In this document: one piece after another, positions 17,554 through 26,311 of the stretch | Numbering within the stretch: the first letter of the stretch is position 1 | How the letters are laid out: every line of letters starts with the position of its first letter | Assembly: GCF_900218035.1 (NCBI RefSeq) | Contig: NZ_OBMR01000003.1 | Location: 1 to 64,000 of the forward strand | Direction of reading: 5' to 3' | Length of the DNA: 64,000 bases | DNA from: Pseudobutyrivibrio ruminis DSM 9787 | GTDB lineage: Bacteria; Bacillota; Clostridia; Lachnospirales; Lachnospiraceae | Notes under the pieces: generated by a model | What the model was told of the DNA's origin: nothing | Database searches by the model: none | The model's input: the letters and a program-made list of their open reading frames with translations, nothing else | Position numbers and translations under genes: made by a program

Positions 17554-18615
17554 ATGATGAAAAAGTTTATAGCGATTATATTATCTTTAGTCATTGCTCT
17601 CACCGGCATTTTTCTTGCTTCCAAGCTGCTTGAGCCTAAGTATATGTCAGGCATTTTGGAAGGAGCAATGATTCAGGAATACTACGATGATCCTACAGAT
17701 CACAATGTTGTATTCATTGGCGATTGTGAATTATACGAAAACATTTCTCCTGTTTATCTTTGGGAGAATTATGGTATCAATTCATATATAAGAGGAAGTG
17801 CCCAGCAGTTGATTTGGCAGTCATATTATCTTGCTGAGGAGACAGTCAAAATGGAGCATCCTGATGTGATTGTTTTCAACGTGCTTTCTATGAAATATAA
17901 CGAGCCACAGAACGAGGCATACAACAGAATGACTTTGGATGGCATGAAATGGTCATCAAGTAAAGTAAATTCCATAAATGCCTCAATGACAGATGAGGAA
18001 AACTTTATTGAATATGTTTTCCCTATTCTAAGATATCACTCTAGATGGAGTGATTTATCTGCAGATGATTTTAAATACATGTTCCACAGAGATAAGGTTT
18101 CCTTCAACGGATACTATATGCGAGTAGATGTAAAGGCTGCAGAGGATGTGCCAGAGGGAAGACCTCTTGCCGACTATCAGTTTGGCGATAATTCTTACTA
18201 TTACCTTGATAAGCTTACTAAGCTTTGCAAGGATAACGATGTTAAGCTTGTACTTGTAAAGGCACCTACTCTTTATCCTTATTGGTACGACGAGTGGGAT
18301 CAGCAGATAAAAGACTATGCTTCAGCTAACGGCTTAGACTATATCAACTTCCTTGAGCTTCAGGATGAGCTTGGTCTTGATTGGAGCCAGGATACATACG
18401 ATGGTGGCCTTCATCTTAACTTAGCAGGAGCAGAGAAGCTTTCTGATTATGTGGGAAACATGCTTACCACTGAGTACGGTATTCCAGATAGAAGGGACGA
18501 GAGTGCTCTCAATGAATACTGGGATAAGGTAATAGAAAGATACAATGCTGAGATTGATAGACAAACTACCAACCTAAAGCTCTATGGCACTGTCCACGGC
18601 CCGGAGGAACAGTAG
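17554..18615 (+). CDS. DltD-like SGNH-fold protein with Cys at the nucleophile position
   Basis: A 353-residue protein with an N-terminal membrane anchor (about 4-23) and an extracytoplasmic SGNH-hydrolase-like domain. Block I reads FIGDCELYE, so Cys58 stands where Ser is usual (GDS). The later block DGGLHLN supplies Asp283 and His287. In the dlt system the last protein (DltD) finishes transfer to teichoic acid, and this gene holds the same place, nine bases after the MBOAT gene. Cys-for-Ser may mean thiol chemistry or a non-catalytic partner. The operon ends here, with no clear terminator hairpin. Confidence 0.8.
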   Translation: MMKKFIAIILSLVIALTGIFLASKLLEPKYMSGILEGAMIQEYYDDPTDHNVVFIGDCELYENISPVYLWENYGINSYIRGSAQQLIWQSYYLAEETVKMEHPDVIVFNVLSMKYNEPQNEAYNRMTLDGMKWSSSKVNSINASMTDEENFIEYVFPILRYHSRWSDLSADDFKYMFHRDKVSFNGYYMRVDVKAAEDVPEGRPLADYQFGDNSYYYLDKLTKLCKDNDVKLVLVKAPTLYPYWYDEWDQQIKDYASANGLDYINFLELQDELGLDWSQDTYDGGLHLNLAGAEKLSDYVGNMLTTEYGIPDRRDESALNEYWDKVIERYNAEIDRQTTNLKLYGTVHGPEEQ

Positions 18616-18640
18616 TAAATTATCATCACATAAAATTCAC

Positions 18641-18669
18641 ATGACTTTATGAAAGTGCAGTGTTATAAT
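18641..18669 (+). promoter_or_regulatory. Sigma-A promoter of the flagellin-like gene
   Basis: ATGACT and a perfect TATAAT are spaced 17 bases apart, with about 55 bases of leader. A flagellar sigma-28 type sequence was not seen. The leader has ATGTAACGTTTT (18699-18710), also found in the leader of the surface-protein operon. Confidence 0.65.
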
Positions 18670-18729
18670 ACGGTTACAAATTGGAAATTTATGTAATTAT
18701 GTAACGTTTTAAGATTGAGGTGAGTTATT

Positions 18730-19542
18730 ATGAAGATTCAATCTAATGTAAACACAGCACAGTATCAGAACACAATTAATAAAAGAAAGGAAACTGAGGA
18801 GCAGCAGAAGAAGGCTTCGAAGGAACTTTCTACAGGCAAAAAAGTAAATACAGCGGCAGATGATGCAGTTGCATTATCCATTTCGCAGCAGATTATGAAG
18901 GAGGCTAAGTCTCTTACAACAGGCAGCAGTAACATTTCTTATGGAATAGATGCCGCAAATATTGCAGACGGAGCTCTTTCTAATATTACTGATTCTCTTG
19001 GAGATATTGAGCAGAATACAGTTCATGCAATGAATGGTCTTTATTCAGAAAGCGACAGAGCTATTCTTCAGGAGGCAAATGAACAGTCTGTAGCTACAAT
19101 CAATCAGACTATTAATCAGGCACAGTACAATGAAAAGAATCTACTTGATGGTTCAACAGGAGATATTAATATCTACACTGGTACATCAAGCTCTTCAATT
19201 AAAGAGGCAGATGCAAAAGCTGCAATTGCTGATTTAGAAAACTTTGATGTTTCTGGAAATGGAAATAATATCAGCACTGATGCTTTGGATAAAGCATATT
19301 CGTCAATTAGTGATATGCGTAGCCAGATTGGTGCCGAGACCAATGGCTTATCAGCTGCATATAATGTAAATAACAATACAGCTGAGAACCTTACAAGTGC
19401 ACAGGCTCAGAAAGAAGATGCTGATTTTTACAAGTCAGTTACTAAAATGAAGTCAAGCGGAGTGGTTGGAGCTGCTCAGAATATGGCTTTGAAGAACCAG
19501 ATGGAGAGCCAGGAAAATCTTGTATCAAAGATGTTCCAATAA
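18730..19542 (+). CDS. Short flagellin-like protein
   Basis: A 270-residue protein with flagellin-type ends: an N-terminal helix (KASKELSTGKKVNTAADDAVALSIS, compare flagellin LSTGxRINSAADDAAGLAI) and a C-terminal helix (AQAQKEDADFYKSVTKMKSS). The middle is short, with no large variable domain. The extreme N-terminus (MKIQSNVNTAQYQ) differs from the usual flagellin start. It stands alone, with its own promoter and terminator and no flagellar genes around. It may be a minor filament or cap-like subunit; export by the flagellar system is expected but not shown. Confidence 0.8.
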   Translation: MKIQSNVNTAQYQNTINKRKETEEQQKKASKELSTGKKVNTAADDAVALSISQQIMKEAKSLTTGSSNISYGIDAANIADGALSNITDSLGDIEQNTVHAMNGLYSESDRAILQEANEQSVATINQTINQAQYNEKNLLDGSTGDINIYTGTSSSSIKEADAKAAIADLENFDVSGNGNNISTDALDKAYSSISDMRSQIGAETNGLSAAYNVNNNTAENLTSAQAQKEDADFYKSVTKMKSSGVVGAAQNMALKNQMESQENLVSKMFQ

Positions 19543-19564
19543 ACTATGTATTTTATTTTAATTG

Positions 19565-19597
19565 CCCTAGACAATAAAATGTCTAGGGTTTTATTTT
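19565..19597 (+). terminator. Intrinsic terminator after the flagellin-like gene
   Basis: An 8-bp CCCTAGAC / GTCTAGGG stem with an AATAAAAT loop is followed by a T-rich run. Confidence 0.92.
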
Positions 19598-19610
19598 AAA
19601 AAAAAACGAG

Positions 19611-19640
19611 TTGACAAATGCAATTCAATTGAGTACAATT
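19611..19640 (+). promoter_or_regulatory. Strong sigma-A promoter with CAATT repeats (thioredoxin operon)
   Basis: Consensus TTGACA (19611-19616) and TACAAT (19634-19639) have a 17-base spacer. The pentamer CAATT occurs at 19621, 19626 and 19636, between and over the promoter boxes. This is a plausible operator zone for the OhrR-type regulator at the end of the operon, but no clean palindrome is seen. Confidence 0.75.
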
Positions 19641-19704
19641 AAATCAACTTAAAAGATTGTACACAATTATTATAGCTTTAAAAGAGTTATGGAGGTTTTA
19701 AAAC

Positions 19705-20577
19705 ATGGAAAGATATGATATTGCAGTTATAGGTACAGGTCCTGCTGGATTAGAGGCTGCTATTACAGCAAAGGTTAGAAATAAATCAGTACTTCTTATT
19801 GGTGGTAAAGGTTCTTCTGATAAGGTTTCAAAGGCACACACTATTCAGAATTATTTAGGTTTACCTGATGTAGCTGGTGCAGATATGGCAAAGGCTTTTC
19901 TTGATCATGCAACAGGAATGGGCATTGAAATCACAGAAGATAAAGTAAATGCCGTATATTCAATGGGGCAGTATTTTGCAATTCAGTGCCACAACGGTGA
20001 TTATGAGGCAAGCTCAGTAATTATTGCAGCTGGTATGACTACTATGAAGCCATTCCCTGGTGAAATGGAGAATCTTGGAAGAGGCGTAAGCTACTGTGCA
20101 ACATGTGATGCAGCTTTATATAAAGGAAAGACAGCAATCATCCTTGCATACAGCGAAGAGGATGAGCCAGAGGCTGAATTCTTAGCAGAAAGAGCTGATA
20201 CAGTTTATTATTTGCCACAATACGAGTATAATGGAAATCTAAGTGGTAATATTAAAGTAACTTGCGATGTAAAGCCAGGCACAATTGAGATGAAAGATGG
20301 TGCAGCTGTTCTTACAACAGACGGCGATACATTCTCAGCAGATGGAATCTTTATTTTAAGACAGCAGATTGCTCCATCACAGCTTGTTCCAGGATTAAAG
20401 ATGGATGGAAATCATGTTGAAGTAGACCGTCAGATGAATACAAACATCAAAGGTTTATTTGCATGTGGCGATATTACTGGTACACCATATCAGTACATTA
20501 AGGCCGCTGGTGAAGGAAATGTAGCAGCACTTTCAGCTGTTTCATATTTAAATGAATTAAAAAAAGCGCAAAATTAG
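19705..20577 (+). CDS. Thioredoxin-reductase-like flavoprotein lacking the NADPH motif (FFTR-like)
   Basis: A 290-residue FAD enzyme of the low-molecular-weight thioredoxin reductase fold. The FAD loop GTGPAG (10-15) and redox pair C131-A-T-C134 are intact, as is the C-terminal FAD-binding CGDITG. In the second domain, where NADPH-dependent enzymes have GGGDSA and an HRRxxFR motif, this protein reads ILAYSEEDEPEAEF and YYLPQYEYN. That absence is the mark of ferredoxin-dependent clostridial FFTR-type enzymes, so ferredoxin rather than NADPH is the likely donor (inference). Thioredoxin is the next gene. Confidence 0.85.
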   Translation: MERYDIAVIGTGPAGLEAAITAKVRNKSVLLIGGKGSSDKVSKAHTIQNYLGLPDVAGADMAKAFLDHATGMGIEITEDKVNAVYSMGQYFAIQCHNGDYEASSVIIAAGMTTMKPFPGEMENLGRGVSYCATCDAALYKGKTAIILAYSEEDEPEAEFLAERADTVYYLPQYEYNGNLSGNIKVTCDVKPGTIEMKDGAAVLTTDGDTFSADGIFILRQQIAPSQLVPGLKMDGNHVEVDRQMNTNIKGLFACGDITGTPYQYIKAAGEGNVAALSAVSYLNELKKAQN

Positions 20578-20607
20578 TTATTGATTTAGAACGAAAGGAG
20601 ATATACT

Positions 20608-20919
20608 ATGGTAAAGAAAATTAATCAGGATGAATTTAAGTCAATGGACAAGTCAGGTGTTTCTGTTTTAGACTTCAATGCTACATGGTGTGGTCCATGT
20701 AAGATGCTTGCTCCAGTTTTGGAGGAGGTTTCTGAAGAGCTTTCTGGTAAGGCTAACTTCTACAGTGTCGATACTGATGAAAATCCAGATTTAGCAAGAG
20801 AATATGGTATTATGAATATTCCTGCAATCGTTGTCTTAAAGGATGGCGAAAAGGTAGACATGAACGTTGGTTTCGTCCCAAAGGAAGCACTTTCTGACTT
20901 TGTGTCTAAGAACTTATAA
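20608..20919 (+). CDS. trxA: Thioredoxin
   Basis: A 103-residue cytoplasmic disulfide reductase with the standard WCGPC active site (Cys28, Cys31) and the cis-Pro loop (MNIPAIVV). It is the expected partner of the upstream flavoprotein, 30 bases away, with a GAAAGGAG ribosome site. The length is normal. Confidence 0.96.
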   Translation: MVKKINQDEFKSMDKSGVSVLDFNATWCGPCKMLAPVLEEVSEELSGKANFYSVDTDENPDLAREYGIMNIPAIVVLKDGEKVDMNVGFVPKEALSDFVSKNL

Positions 20920-20939
20920 TTAATAAGAGGTGAGTATTA

Positions 20940-21386
20940 ATGAGTGATAAATTTGATTGCTTGAAAATTTCAAATCAGCTTTGTTTTCCGCTGTATGCTT
21001 GTTCAAAGGAGATTGTAAAGAGATATAAGCCATATCTTGACCCAATCGATCTTACATACACACAGTACATTACAATGATGGTAGTTTGGGAAGAACAGGA
21101 GATTACAGTTAAGGCTCTTGGAGATAAATTATTCCTTGATTCTGGTACACTTACTCCAGTTCTCAAGAAGCTTGAGCAGAAGGGTTATGTTAAGAGAAGC
21201 CGTTCAAAGGATGATGAAAGAAATCTTATCATCACACTTACTGACGAAGGATTGGAATTAAAAAAGCAGGCATGTCAAATACCTGCTAAGATGGGCAAAT
21301 GTGTAAGTTTATCACAAGAGGAATGTTCACAGCTTTACAGTTTGCTATACAAGATTCTTGGATCTTTCCCAGAAGAAGCTAATTAA
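20940..21386 (+). CDS. OhrR-type MarR-family peroxide sensor
   Basis: A 148-residue winged-helix repressor. The N-terminus closely follows Bacillus OhrR: Cys15 (NQLCFPLYA) is the reactive cysteine position, followed by the conserved KxYKPxLD and the wing region (DSGTLTPVLKKLEQKGYVKRSRSKDDERN). Additional cysteines (7, 21 and three near the C-terminus) could allow an intramolecular disulfide. Such proteins leave DNA when oxidised by organic hydroperoxide. Here the co-transcribed targets are the flavoprotein and thioredoxin, not an ohr peroxidase. The 3' end overlaps the convergent gene by eight bases. Confidence 0.9.
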   Translation: MSDKFDCLKISNQLCFPLYACSKEIVKRYKPYLDPIDLTYTQYITMMVVWEEQEITVKALGDKLFLDSGTLTPVLKKLEQKGYVKRSRSKDDERNLIITLTDEGLELKKQACQIPAKMGKCVSLSQEECSQLYSLLYKILGSFPEEAN

Positions 21387-22563
21387 AAAGGTTAAATAGA
21401 TCCACATTTTCACGAGCTTTAGAAATGACATCGTCTACGAAAGAGGCGGTGTCATTTTTTATTGTATCCCAGTCGATTACTTCAACATTGGATAAATCAG
21501 CGCCAGCATTATCAAAAACATCTCCCATATTTTCTACAGTCTGGAGAGTGCCTTTCATGTATCCTTCTCCTAATATTTCCTCATTTTTTGCGACCTCAAT
21601 ATCGGTAACTTCTGTTTTCATACCAGAATCAATAAAGTTTAATAATACTCCGCAATCAATGGTATATACATCGCCGTTGGATGCATAGTATGTGAGATTA
21701 TCTGTAAATGAGTTTGTATATGTAGTGCTGCCATCTCGTTTGATGGTAACAACAGCAAGCTCATCATCTGGAAGAGGAGCATAGAACTCCATGGTGCTAA
21801 GGTTCTTACCGTAGATAGCAAGATACTCACCATCGTTCTTATAAGATAAATCAAACACGATTTTTCTAGTGTGATTCCACTTATCTAAATAAAGAGAACA
21901 TGTTATATCGTGGTCAGGAGTTTTCATTCCAAGCAAATCCCAAATGAAATCACCCTCACCGGCAGGAATAATGATTTTGAACTCAGAGGCTTCAGTGCCA
22001 TCCTCATCAGTGTACACATCGCCGGTTTTTTCTATTTCAATGCTGTGAACAAAGTTCCAGATATTTCGTTTATTGTTGTGGAACCATTCACGGGAAATAT
22101 CGTTGTTTAGATTTGGAGCTTTAAGGAATAAATCTTCTCCGGTATCAAATCCGTAAGAGATGTCTCCTAAAAGAGGTGCAACAAGATAAACGGTATCATC
22201 CTGGGCATAGATATCCAATTCACCTACATTTAAAACTAATACATTAAGATTAGAGTTGCAGGAGAATTTCTTTTGCTCATATGAGCGCTCGCCCTTTATG
22301 CTACCGCTAATTGAATATGGAAAGCCCTTTACTTTTTTGATGTAGGCATTTCCTGAATAGCGAATGTCGGAATTAGTGTAATTTCTGAACAAATCCTTCA
22401 GGTCGATATTGTAGGCCAAGTAATCTGGACTGTTGAGTGTGGATTCTGAAAAGTTAATAACTGAAGCTAACACTCTTACTGTAGGATTAAAGTCCAATTC
22501 TGCCTTAATTAATATAGCTATTGCAAATACGATAATAAATGTTATTCCAATTTTTTTCTTCAT
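21379..22563 (-). CDS. Exported or membrane-anchored protein of unknown function
   Basis: A 394-residue protein with a single N-terminal hydrophobic segment (about 4-21) and no lipobox. The rest is a soluble, beta-rich, polar extracytoplasmic part with few cysteines. I recognise no catalytic motif. Repeated patterns of the form 'structure x-VYLVAPLLGD, FYAPLPDDE' suggest a lipoprotein-like beta sandwich, but this is weak. It lies nine bases downstream of the TPR gene on the same strand and is likely co-transcribed with it. Confidence 0.75.
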   Translation of the reverse strand: MKKKIGITFIIVFAIAILIKAELDFNPTVRVLASVINFSESTLNSPDYLAYNIDLKDLFRNYTNSDIRYSGNAYIKKVKGFPYSISGSIKGERSYEQKKFSCNSNLNVLVLNVGELDIYAQDDTVYLVAPLLGDISYGFDTGEDLFLKAPNLNNDISREWFHNNKRNIWNFVHSIEIEKTGDVYTDEDGTEASEFKIIIPAGEGDFIWDLLGMKTPDHDITCSLYLDKWNHTRKIVFDLSYKNDGEYLAIYGKNLSTMEFYAPLPDDELAVVTIKRDGSTTYTNSFTDNLTYYASNGDVYTIDCGVLLNFIDSGMKTEVTDIEVAKNEEILGEGYMKGTLQTVENMGDVFDNAGADLSNVEVIDWDTIKNDTASFVDDVISKARENVDLFNLFN

Positions 22564-22572
22564 AATAAGAAA

Positions 22573-23520
22573 TTATAAAAGTTCTATTGGAGTATCTGCA
22601 ATAGACAAAGCGATGGCTGTGTCCATCTCAAGTAGATGTTGTGTGGCTTCTGTATTTTCTACTTCAATGGTATCTTCTGCAAAGCGCACACATGCATCAT
22701 GATATTTCTCAGTGTTGCCACTGTTTTTATAAACAATCATATAAAGCTTGGCCGCTTCAAGCTTCATGTGGATGTCATTGGCGATAGTTGCAGAGGAATC
22801 TAAGCTAAGTGCAACTGCTTCAGCCCGGTCAAATTCATTCATGCCACAGAAAGTTTCTATAAGAAGCTTCAAGTCCTCGATATAGTCTTGAATAGTGATT
22901 TTAGTATTTTTTATAAAGGTTACTAATTCATCGATATGGTCATAGACATATTGATTATCACCCATGCGATGATGCAGGTTTGCTTCCAATACCGACAGGC
23001 TAAGGTCATGATGATGCATGTCATTTTTTGAGGCAATCTCAGAACCACGTTTTAAAAATGTTTCAGCTTCAGCATATCTATGAACATGCAAATAGCAGTA
23101 GGCAAGGTTGAGACATGTTACTAAATATGAATGAGGCTCATTTGGAAAATCATCTCCGTGGTCTTCCAAATCCTGAAGAGCCATTTTCCCATAGTTAACA
23201 GCACTATCGTAATCGCCTAGTATCATGTAACGATTACAAATAGTTGTATAGAAAAAGTGCTTTGCACCAAGTATGCCGTGCTTATCAATAATATCCAAAG
23301 CATTAAGGCACTTGTAAAGCATCTTACTGTCATAGCCCATAATTCCATAAGCAATAGCAAGACCTCTGAGAGTGAGGATGTATTGCTTATAATCTTGTAA
23401 TTCTTCATAGATGCTTGCAGCCATATTTAGATTGTCAATACCTGGCTCCAAGTTGTTGGAATGAACCAAATACATGCCCTTGTCATAATACTCTTTTGCA
23501 ATTTGTTCTGAACTAGCCAT
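22573..23520 (-). CDS. TPR-repeat protein
   Basis: A 315-residue, all-helical cytoplasmic protein with tetratricopeptide-like repeats (for example AKEYYDKGMYLVHSNN, YAEAETFLKRGSEIA) across most of its length. No DNA-binding or enzymatic domain is visible. It is divergent from the hybrid histidine kinase gene, sharing a 163-base intergenic region, so a shared signalling role is possible. An AGGAGG site precedes the start. Confidence 0.82.
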   Translation of the reverse strand: MASSEQIAKEYYDKGMYLVHSNNLEPGIDNLNMAASIYEELQDYKQYILTLRGLAIAYGIMGYDSKMLYKCLNALDIIDKHGILGAKHFFYTTICNRYMILGDYDSAVNYGKMALQDLEDHGDDFPNEPHSYLVTCLNLAYCYLHVHRYAEAETFLKRGSEIASKNDMHHHDLSLSVLEANLHHRMGDNQYVYDHIDELVTFIKNTKITIQDYIEDLKLLIETFCGMNEFDRAEAVALSLDSSATIANDIHMKLEAAKLYMIVYKNSGNTEKYHDACVRFAEDTIEVENTEATQHLLEMDTAIALSIADTPIELL

Positions 23521-23683
23521 AGTAACCTCCTATGCAAGACCCACTAATACATCAACTTTAGTATATCATTTAATAATAGTACTAATATTTAAAATTCTGT
23601 GACGTTTTTCGTAATTTGTTGTTTTGAATGAAATTAAATATTACAATTACTGTAGTGTTTGTAAGAATTACGGGGATTGAATT

Positions 23684-26014
23684 ATGAAAAGGACTAGTCT
23701 ATTTATCTATGAAATTGTGCTCGTAGCAGGAGTACTAATATATTTATTTATCATTGGCCTTTTGGTTTGGGGCGAAAATACTTTAAAAGAGGAGCGAACC
23801 TACACCTCATTTGAGCTTGAAAGCTATAATGATGGATGGTATAGAATCTACTCTGATGGCACCAAAGAAGCCATAGAAATTCCAGGACAATATCAGCCTG
23901 AATCTTCACATGAGTTTGTAATTGAAAAAGAGATTAATGTAGATGAGCCTTTGTTTGTCAGCTTTGATTCTGCAAAGCAGGATATTAATGCCTTCGTGAA
24001 TGGTGAATTGAGATACAGCTATTCAACCAAGGATTCACGATTATTTGGTGACAACAGCCCAGGCGCGTTAATGTTTATTCCTGTTTATCCAGAGGATAAT
24101 GGTCAAAACTTGCAAATAGTTTTTATAGGTGACAATAACTATTCGGGAGTTTTAGGCGATATGTGCATAGGAACTCAGCTTGGTATTGTCAAGAATCTTT
24201 TTGCTAAAGAGAAGTACTCACTAATCTTGACATTAATGCTACTTATACTTGGATTTATAGCTTTCGTAATAGGCTTGGTTGTGCGAGCTACGTATGGAAG
24301 GACCATGCCTTTGTTTTACGCTGGCTGGGTAGTTATGTGTGCAGGCATGTGGTCACTTGCTGAATCTAATATAAGACAGTTTATAGCACCAAACTTTTCA
24401 CTTATGTCATATATGACATATCTAAGCTTAATGATGCTTCCATTTGCCATGGCATTTTATTTTGACAGGCTTCAGGAGGGACGTTATCGCATTTTCTATT
24501 TGATTGTTTCTGTGCTGGATGTTTTCTGTGGCTACATAGCAATAATGCTGCAGTTCTTTAATAACACTGATTTGATAAATGTGTTGGTATACGCTTTCGT
24601 TGCCATAGTTCTTACAATGCTAATATTTATAATCTCCATTGTGATTGATTTTATCCAAGGTCGTTTAAAAAACAATTGGGCAGAATTGGTTGGCGTAGCC
24701 GGCGGATTGATAGCTGGATTTGCACAGATCCTTTCATATAACAGTAGACCAACTACTGTGGACAGAGGAATACTTTTATTCGGTTTACTGTTTTTCATCG
24801 TCATGTCGTATATTCGTGCGCTGACAGATGTGCGAACAATGGAAAGAGACATGTATGCAGCAGTTAAGGCTCAGGATGCAAGCACGGCATTCCTTACAAG
24901 AATGAGCCATGAAATGCGAACACCTATTAACGCAATCCTTGGAATGAATAAGATGATTCTTAGGGAAAGCAGAGAAGATAATATTCTGGATTACGCCCGT
25001 GATGTAAACAGTGCTGGCAACTATCTTCTTGGAATCGTGAACGAGGTATTGGACCTTGCAAAAGTTAACGCAGGCAAGATTGCGATAGTGGAAGAAGAAT
25101 ACGAATTGATGGATATGGTTCGTGAATGCTATGCGCTTGTTCGGCCTAGAGCAAAGGCTAGTCGATTATCCTTTGAAGTGGATATGAGTGATGTGCTTCC
25201 AGAAAAGCTAAAGGGTGACAAGGAGCATATCATACAGGTAGTAACAAACCTTCTTACTAACGCAGTAAAATACACACCTGAGGGAAGAATAACACTTTCC
25301 GTGCAGGGAAAGATATCAGAAGGAAAACTACTTTTAATAATTACGGTAAGTGACACTGGAATTGGTGTGGCAGAAGAGAGCATTCCATATTTGTTTGATT
25401 CATTCAAGCGAGTAGGAGAGTTTGCGCAAAGCAAAATCGAGGGAACCGGTCTTGGTCTTACAATTACTAAGCAGCTTGTAGAATTGATGCATGGACAGAT
25501 AGCTGTAGAATCAGAATTAGGTAAGGGCACGTCATTTACAGTTGTAATCCCACAGGAGATATGCTCAGTGGAACCATGTGGCATATTCTCTATGGGACCT
25601 AATGGCGACAGACGTGTGGCTGACAGACATGAAGTATTTGATGTGATTGGCGCAATACTTGTAGTTGATGATGTGGCTATAAATCTTAGGGTATTCACCA
25701 TGCTTTTGAACGACACTGATGTCACTGTGGATACAGCAATCAGTGGAGCAGAAGCAATAGAGAAGATAAAAAGAACAAAATATGATATTATATTCATTGA
25801 TCATTTGATGCCAGGCATGGATGGCCTCCAGCTAAAGGAAATCATGGATACCATAGAGAACAATCCAAACAAGGATACACCTCTTATCATGCAGACAGCA
25901 AATGCAGTTGTAGGCGCTAGAGAAGAATACGAAAGCTTTGGCTTCAGCGACTACATCGAAAAACCAATCAAAGAAGAGGAGCTAAAAAAGCTTCTCAGAA
26001 AATACATGATATAA
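23684..26014 (+). CDS. Hybrid sensor histidine kinase / response regulator
   Basis: A 776-residue membrane kinase. TM1 (about 7-29) leads into an extracytoplasmic beta-rich sensor (about 35-180), then seven predicted helices (about 180-375, 7TM-DISM-like). The HisKA box MSHEMRTPINA contains His409. The HATPase domain has N-box LLTNAVKYTPEG, DTGIG and GTGLGLTI. A receiver domain follows (VVDDVAINL, acceptor Asp706 in DHLMPGMDG, Lys in EKPI). It has no HPt or DNA-binding domain, so a separate partner is required. The TPR gene is divergent and an 80-residue gene follows. Confidence 0.94.
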   Translation: MKRTSLFIYEIVLVAGVLIYLFIIGLLVWGENTLKEERTYTSFELESYNDGWYRIYSDGTKEAIEIPGQYQPESSHEFVIEKEINVDEPLFVSFDSAKQDINAFVNGELRYSYSTKDSRLFGDNSPGALMFIPVYPEDNGQNLQIVFIGDNNYSGVLGDMCIGTQLGIVKNLFAKEKYSLILTLMLLILGFIAFVIGLVVRATYGRTMPLFYAGWVVMCAGMWSLAESNIRQFIAPNFSLMSYMTYLSLMMLPFAMAFYFDRLQEGRYRIFYLIVSVLDVFCGYIAIMLQFFNNTDLINVLVYAFVAIVLTMLIFIISIVIDFIQGRLKNNWAELVGVAGGLIAGFAQILSYNSRPTTVDRGILLFGLLFFIVMSYIRALTDVRTMERDMYAAVKAQDASTAFLTRMSHEMRTPINAILGMNKMILRESREDNILDYARDVNSAGNYLLGIVNEVLDLAKVNAGKIAIVEEEYELMDMVRECYALVRPRAKASRLSFEVDMSDVLPEKLKGDKEHIIQVVTNLLTNAVKYTPEGRITLSVQGKISEGKLLLIITVSDTGIGVAEESIPYLFDSFKRVGEFAQSKIEGTGLGLTITKQLVELMHGQIAVESELGKGTSFTVVIPQEICSVEPCGIFSMGPNGDRRVADRHEVFDVIGAILVVDDVAINLRVFTMLLNDTDVTVDTAISGAEAIEKIKRTKYDIIFIDHLMPGMDGLQLKEIMDTIENNPNKDTPLIMQTANAVVGAREEYESFGFSDYIEKPIKEEELKKLLRKYMI

Positions 26015-26024
26015 GGAGATTACC

Positions 26025-26267
26025 ATGGCATTTAATCCAGCAGATTTATTTAGAGTTAGAAGTGCAGCAGCCACTTTCAATGCAAATCATCCAAAGCTTC
26101 TTCCATTTTTTGGAGCAGCTAAAAACAAAGCAATGACACCAGGTTCAGTTATTGAAATTGCAATCACTGATCCAGCTGGTGAAAAAATCGAAACAAACCT
26201 TAGAGTTCAGGAATCAGACATTGAACTTATTAATCTTTTAATGGAAATTGGTTCTAAGGGAATGTAA
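26025..26267 (+). CDS. Small protein of unknown function
   Basis: An 80-residue protein with an AAGGAG site, ten bases after the kinase gene. It has a mixed helix/strand pattern (DLFRVRSAAATFNANHPKL, then EIAITDPAGEKIETNLRV) and no cysteine, membrane segment or known motif. Its position ahead of a terminator implies co-transcription with the kinase. I do not recognise the family. Confidence 0.75.
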   Translation: MAFNPADLFRVRSAAATFNANHPKLLPFFGAAKNKAMTPGSVIEIAITDPAGEKIETNLRVQESDIELINLLMEIGSKGM

Positions 26268-26272
26268 AAAAT

Positions 26273-26302
26273 AAACCTTCCTGCATTTGCAGGAAGGTTT
26301 TT
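26273..26302. terminator. Intrinsic terminator between convergent genes
   Basis: A 12-bp stem AAACCTTCCTGC / GCAGGAAGGTTT with an ATTT loop, T-run on both strands, between the kinase operon and the thioesterase. Confidence 0.92.
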
Positions 26303-26311
26303 CATTATCTG

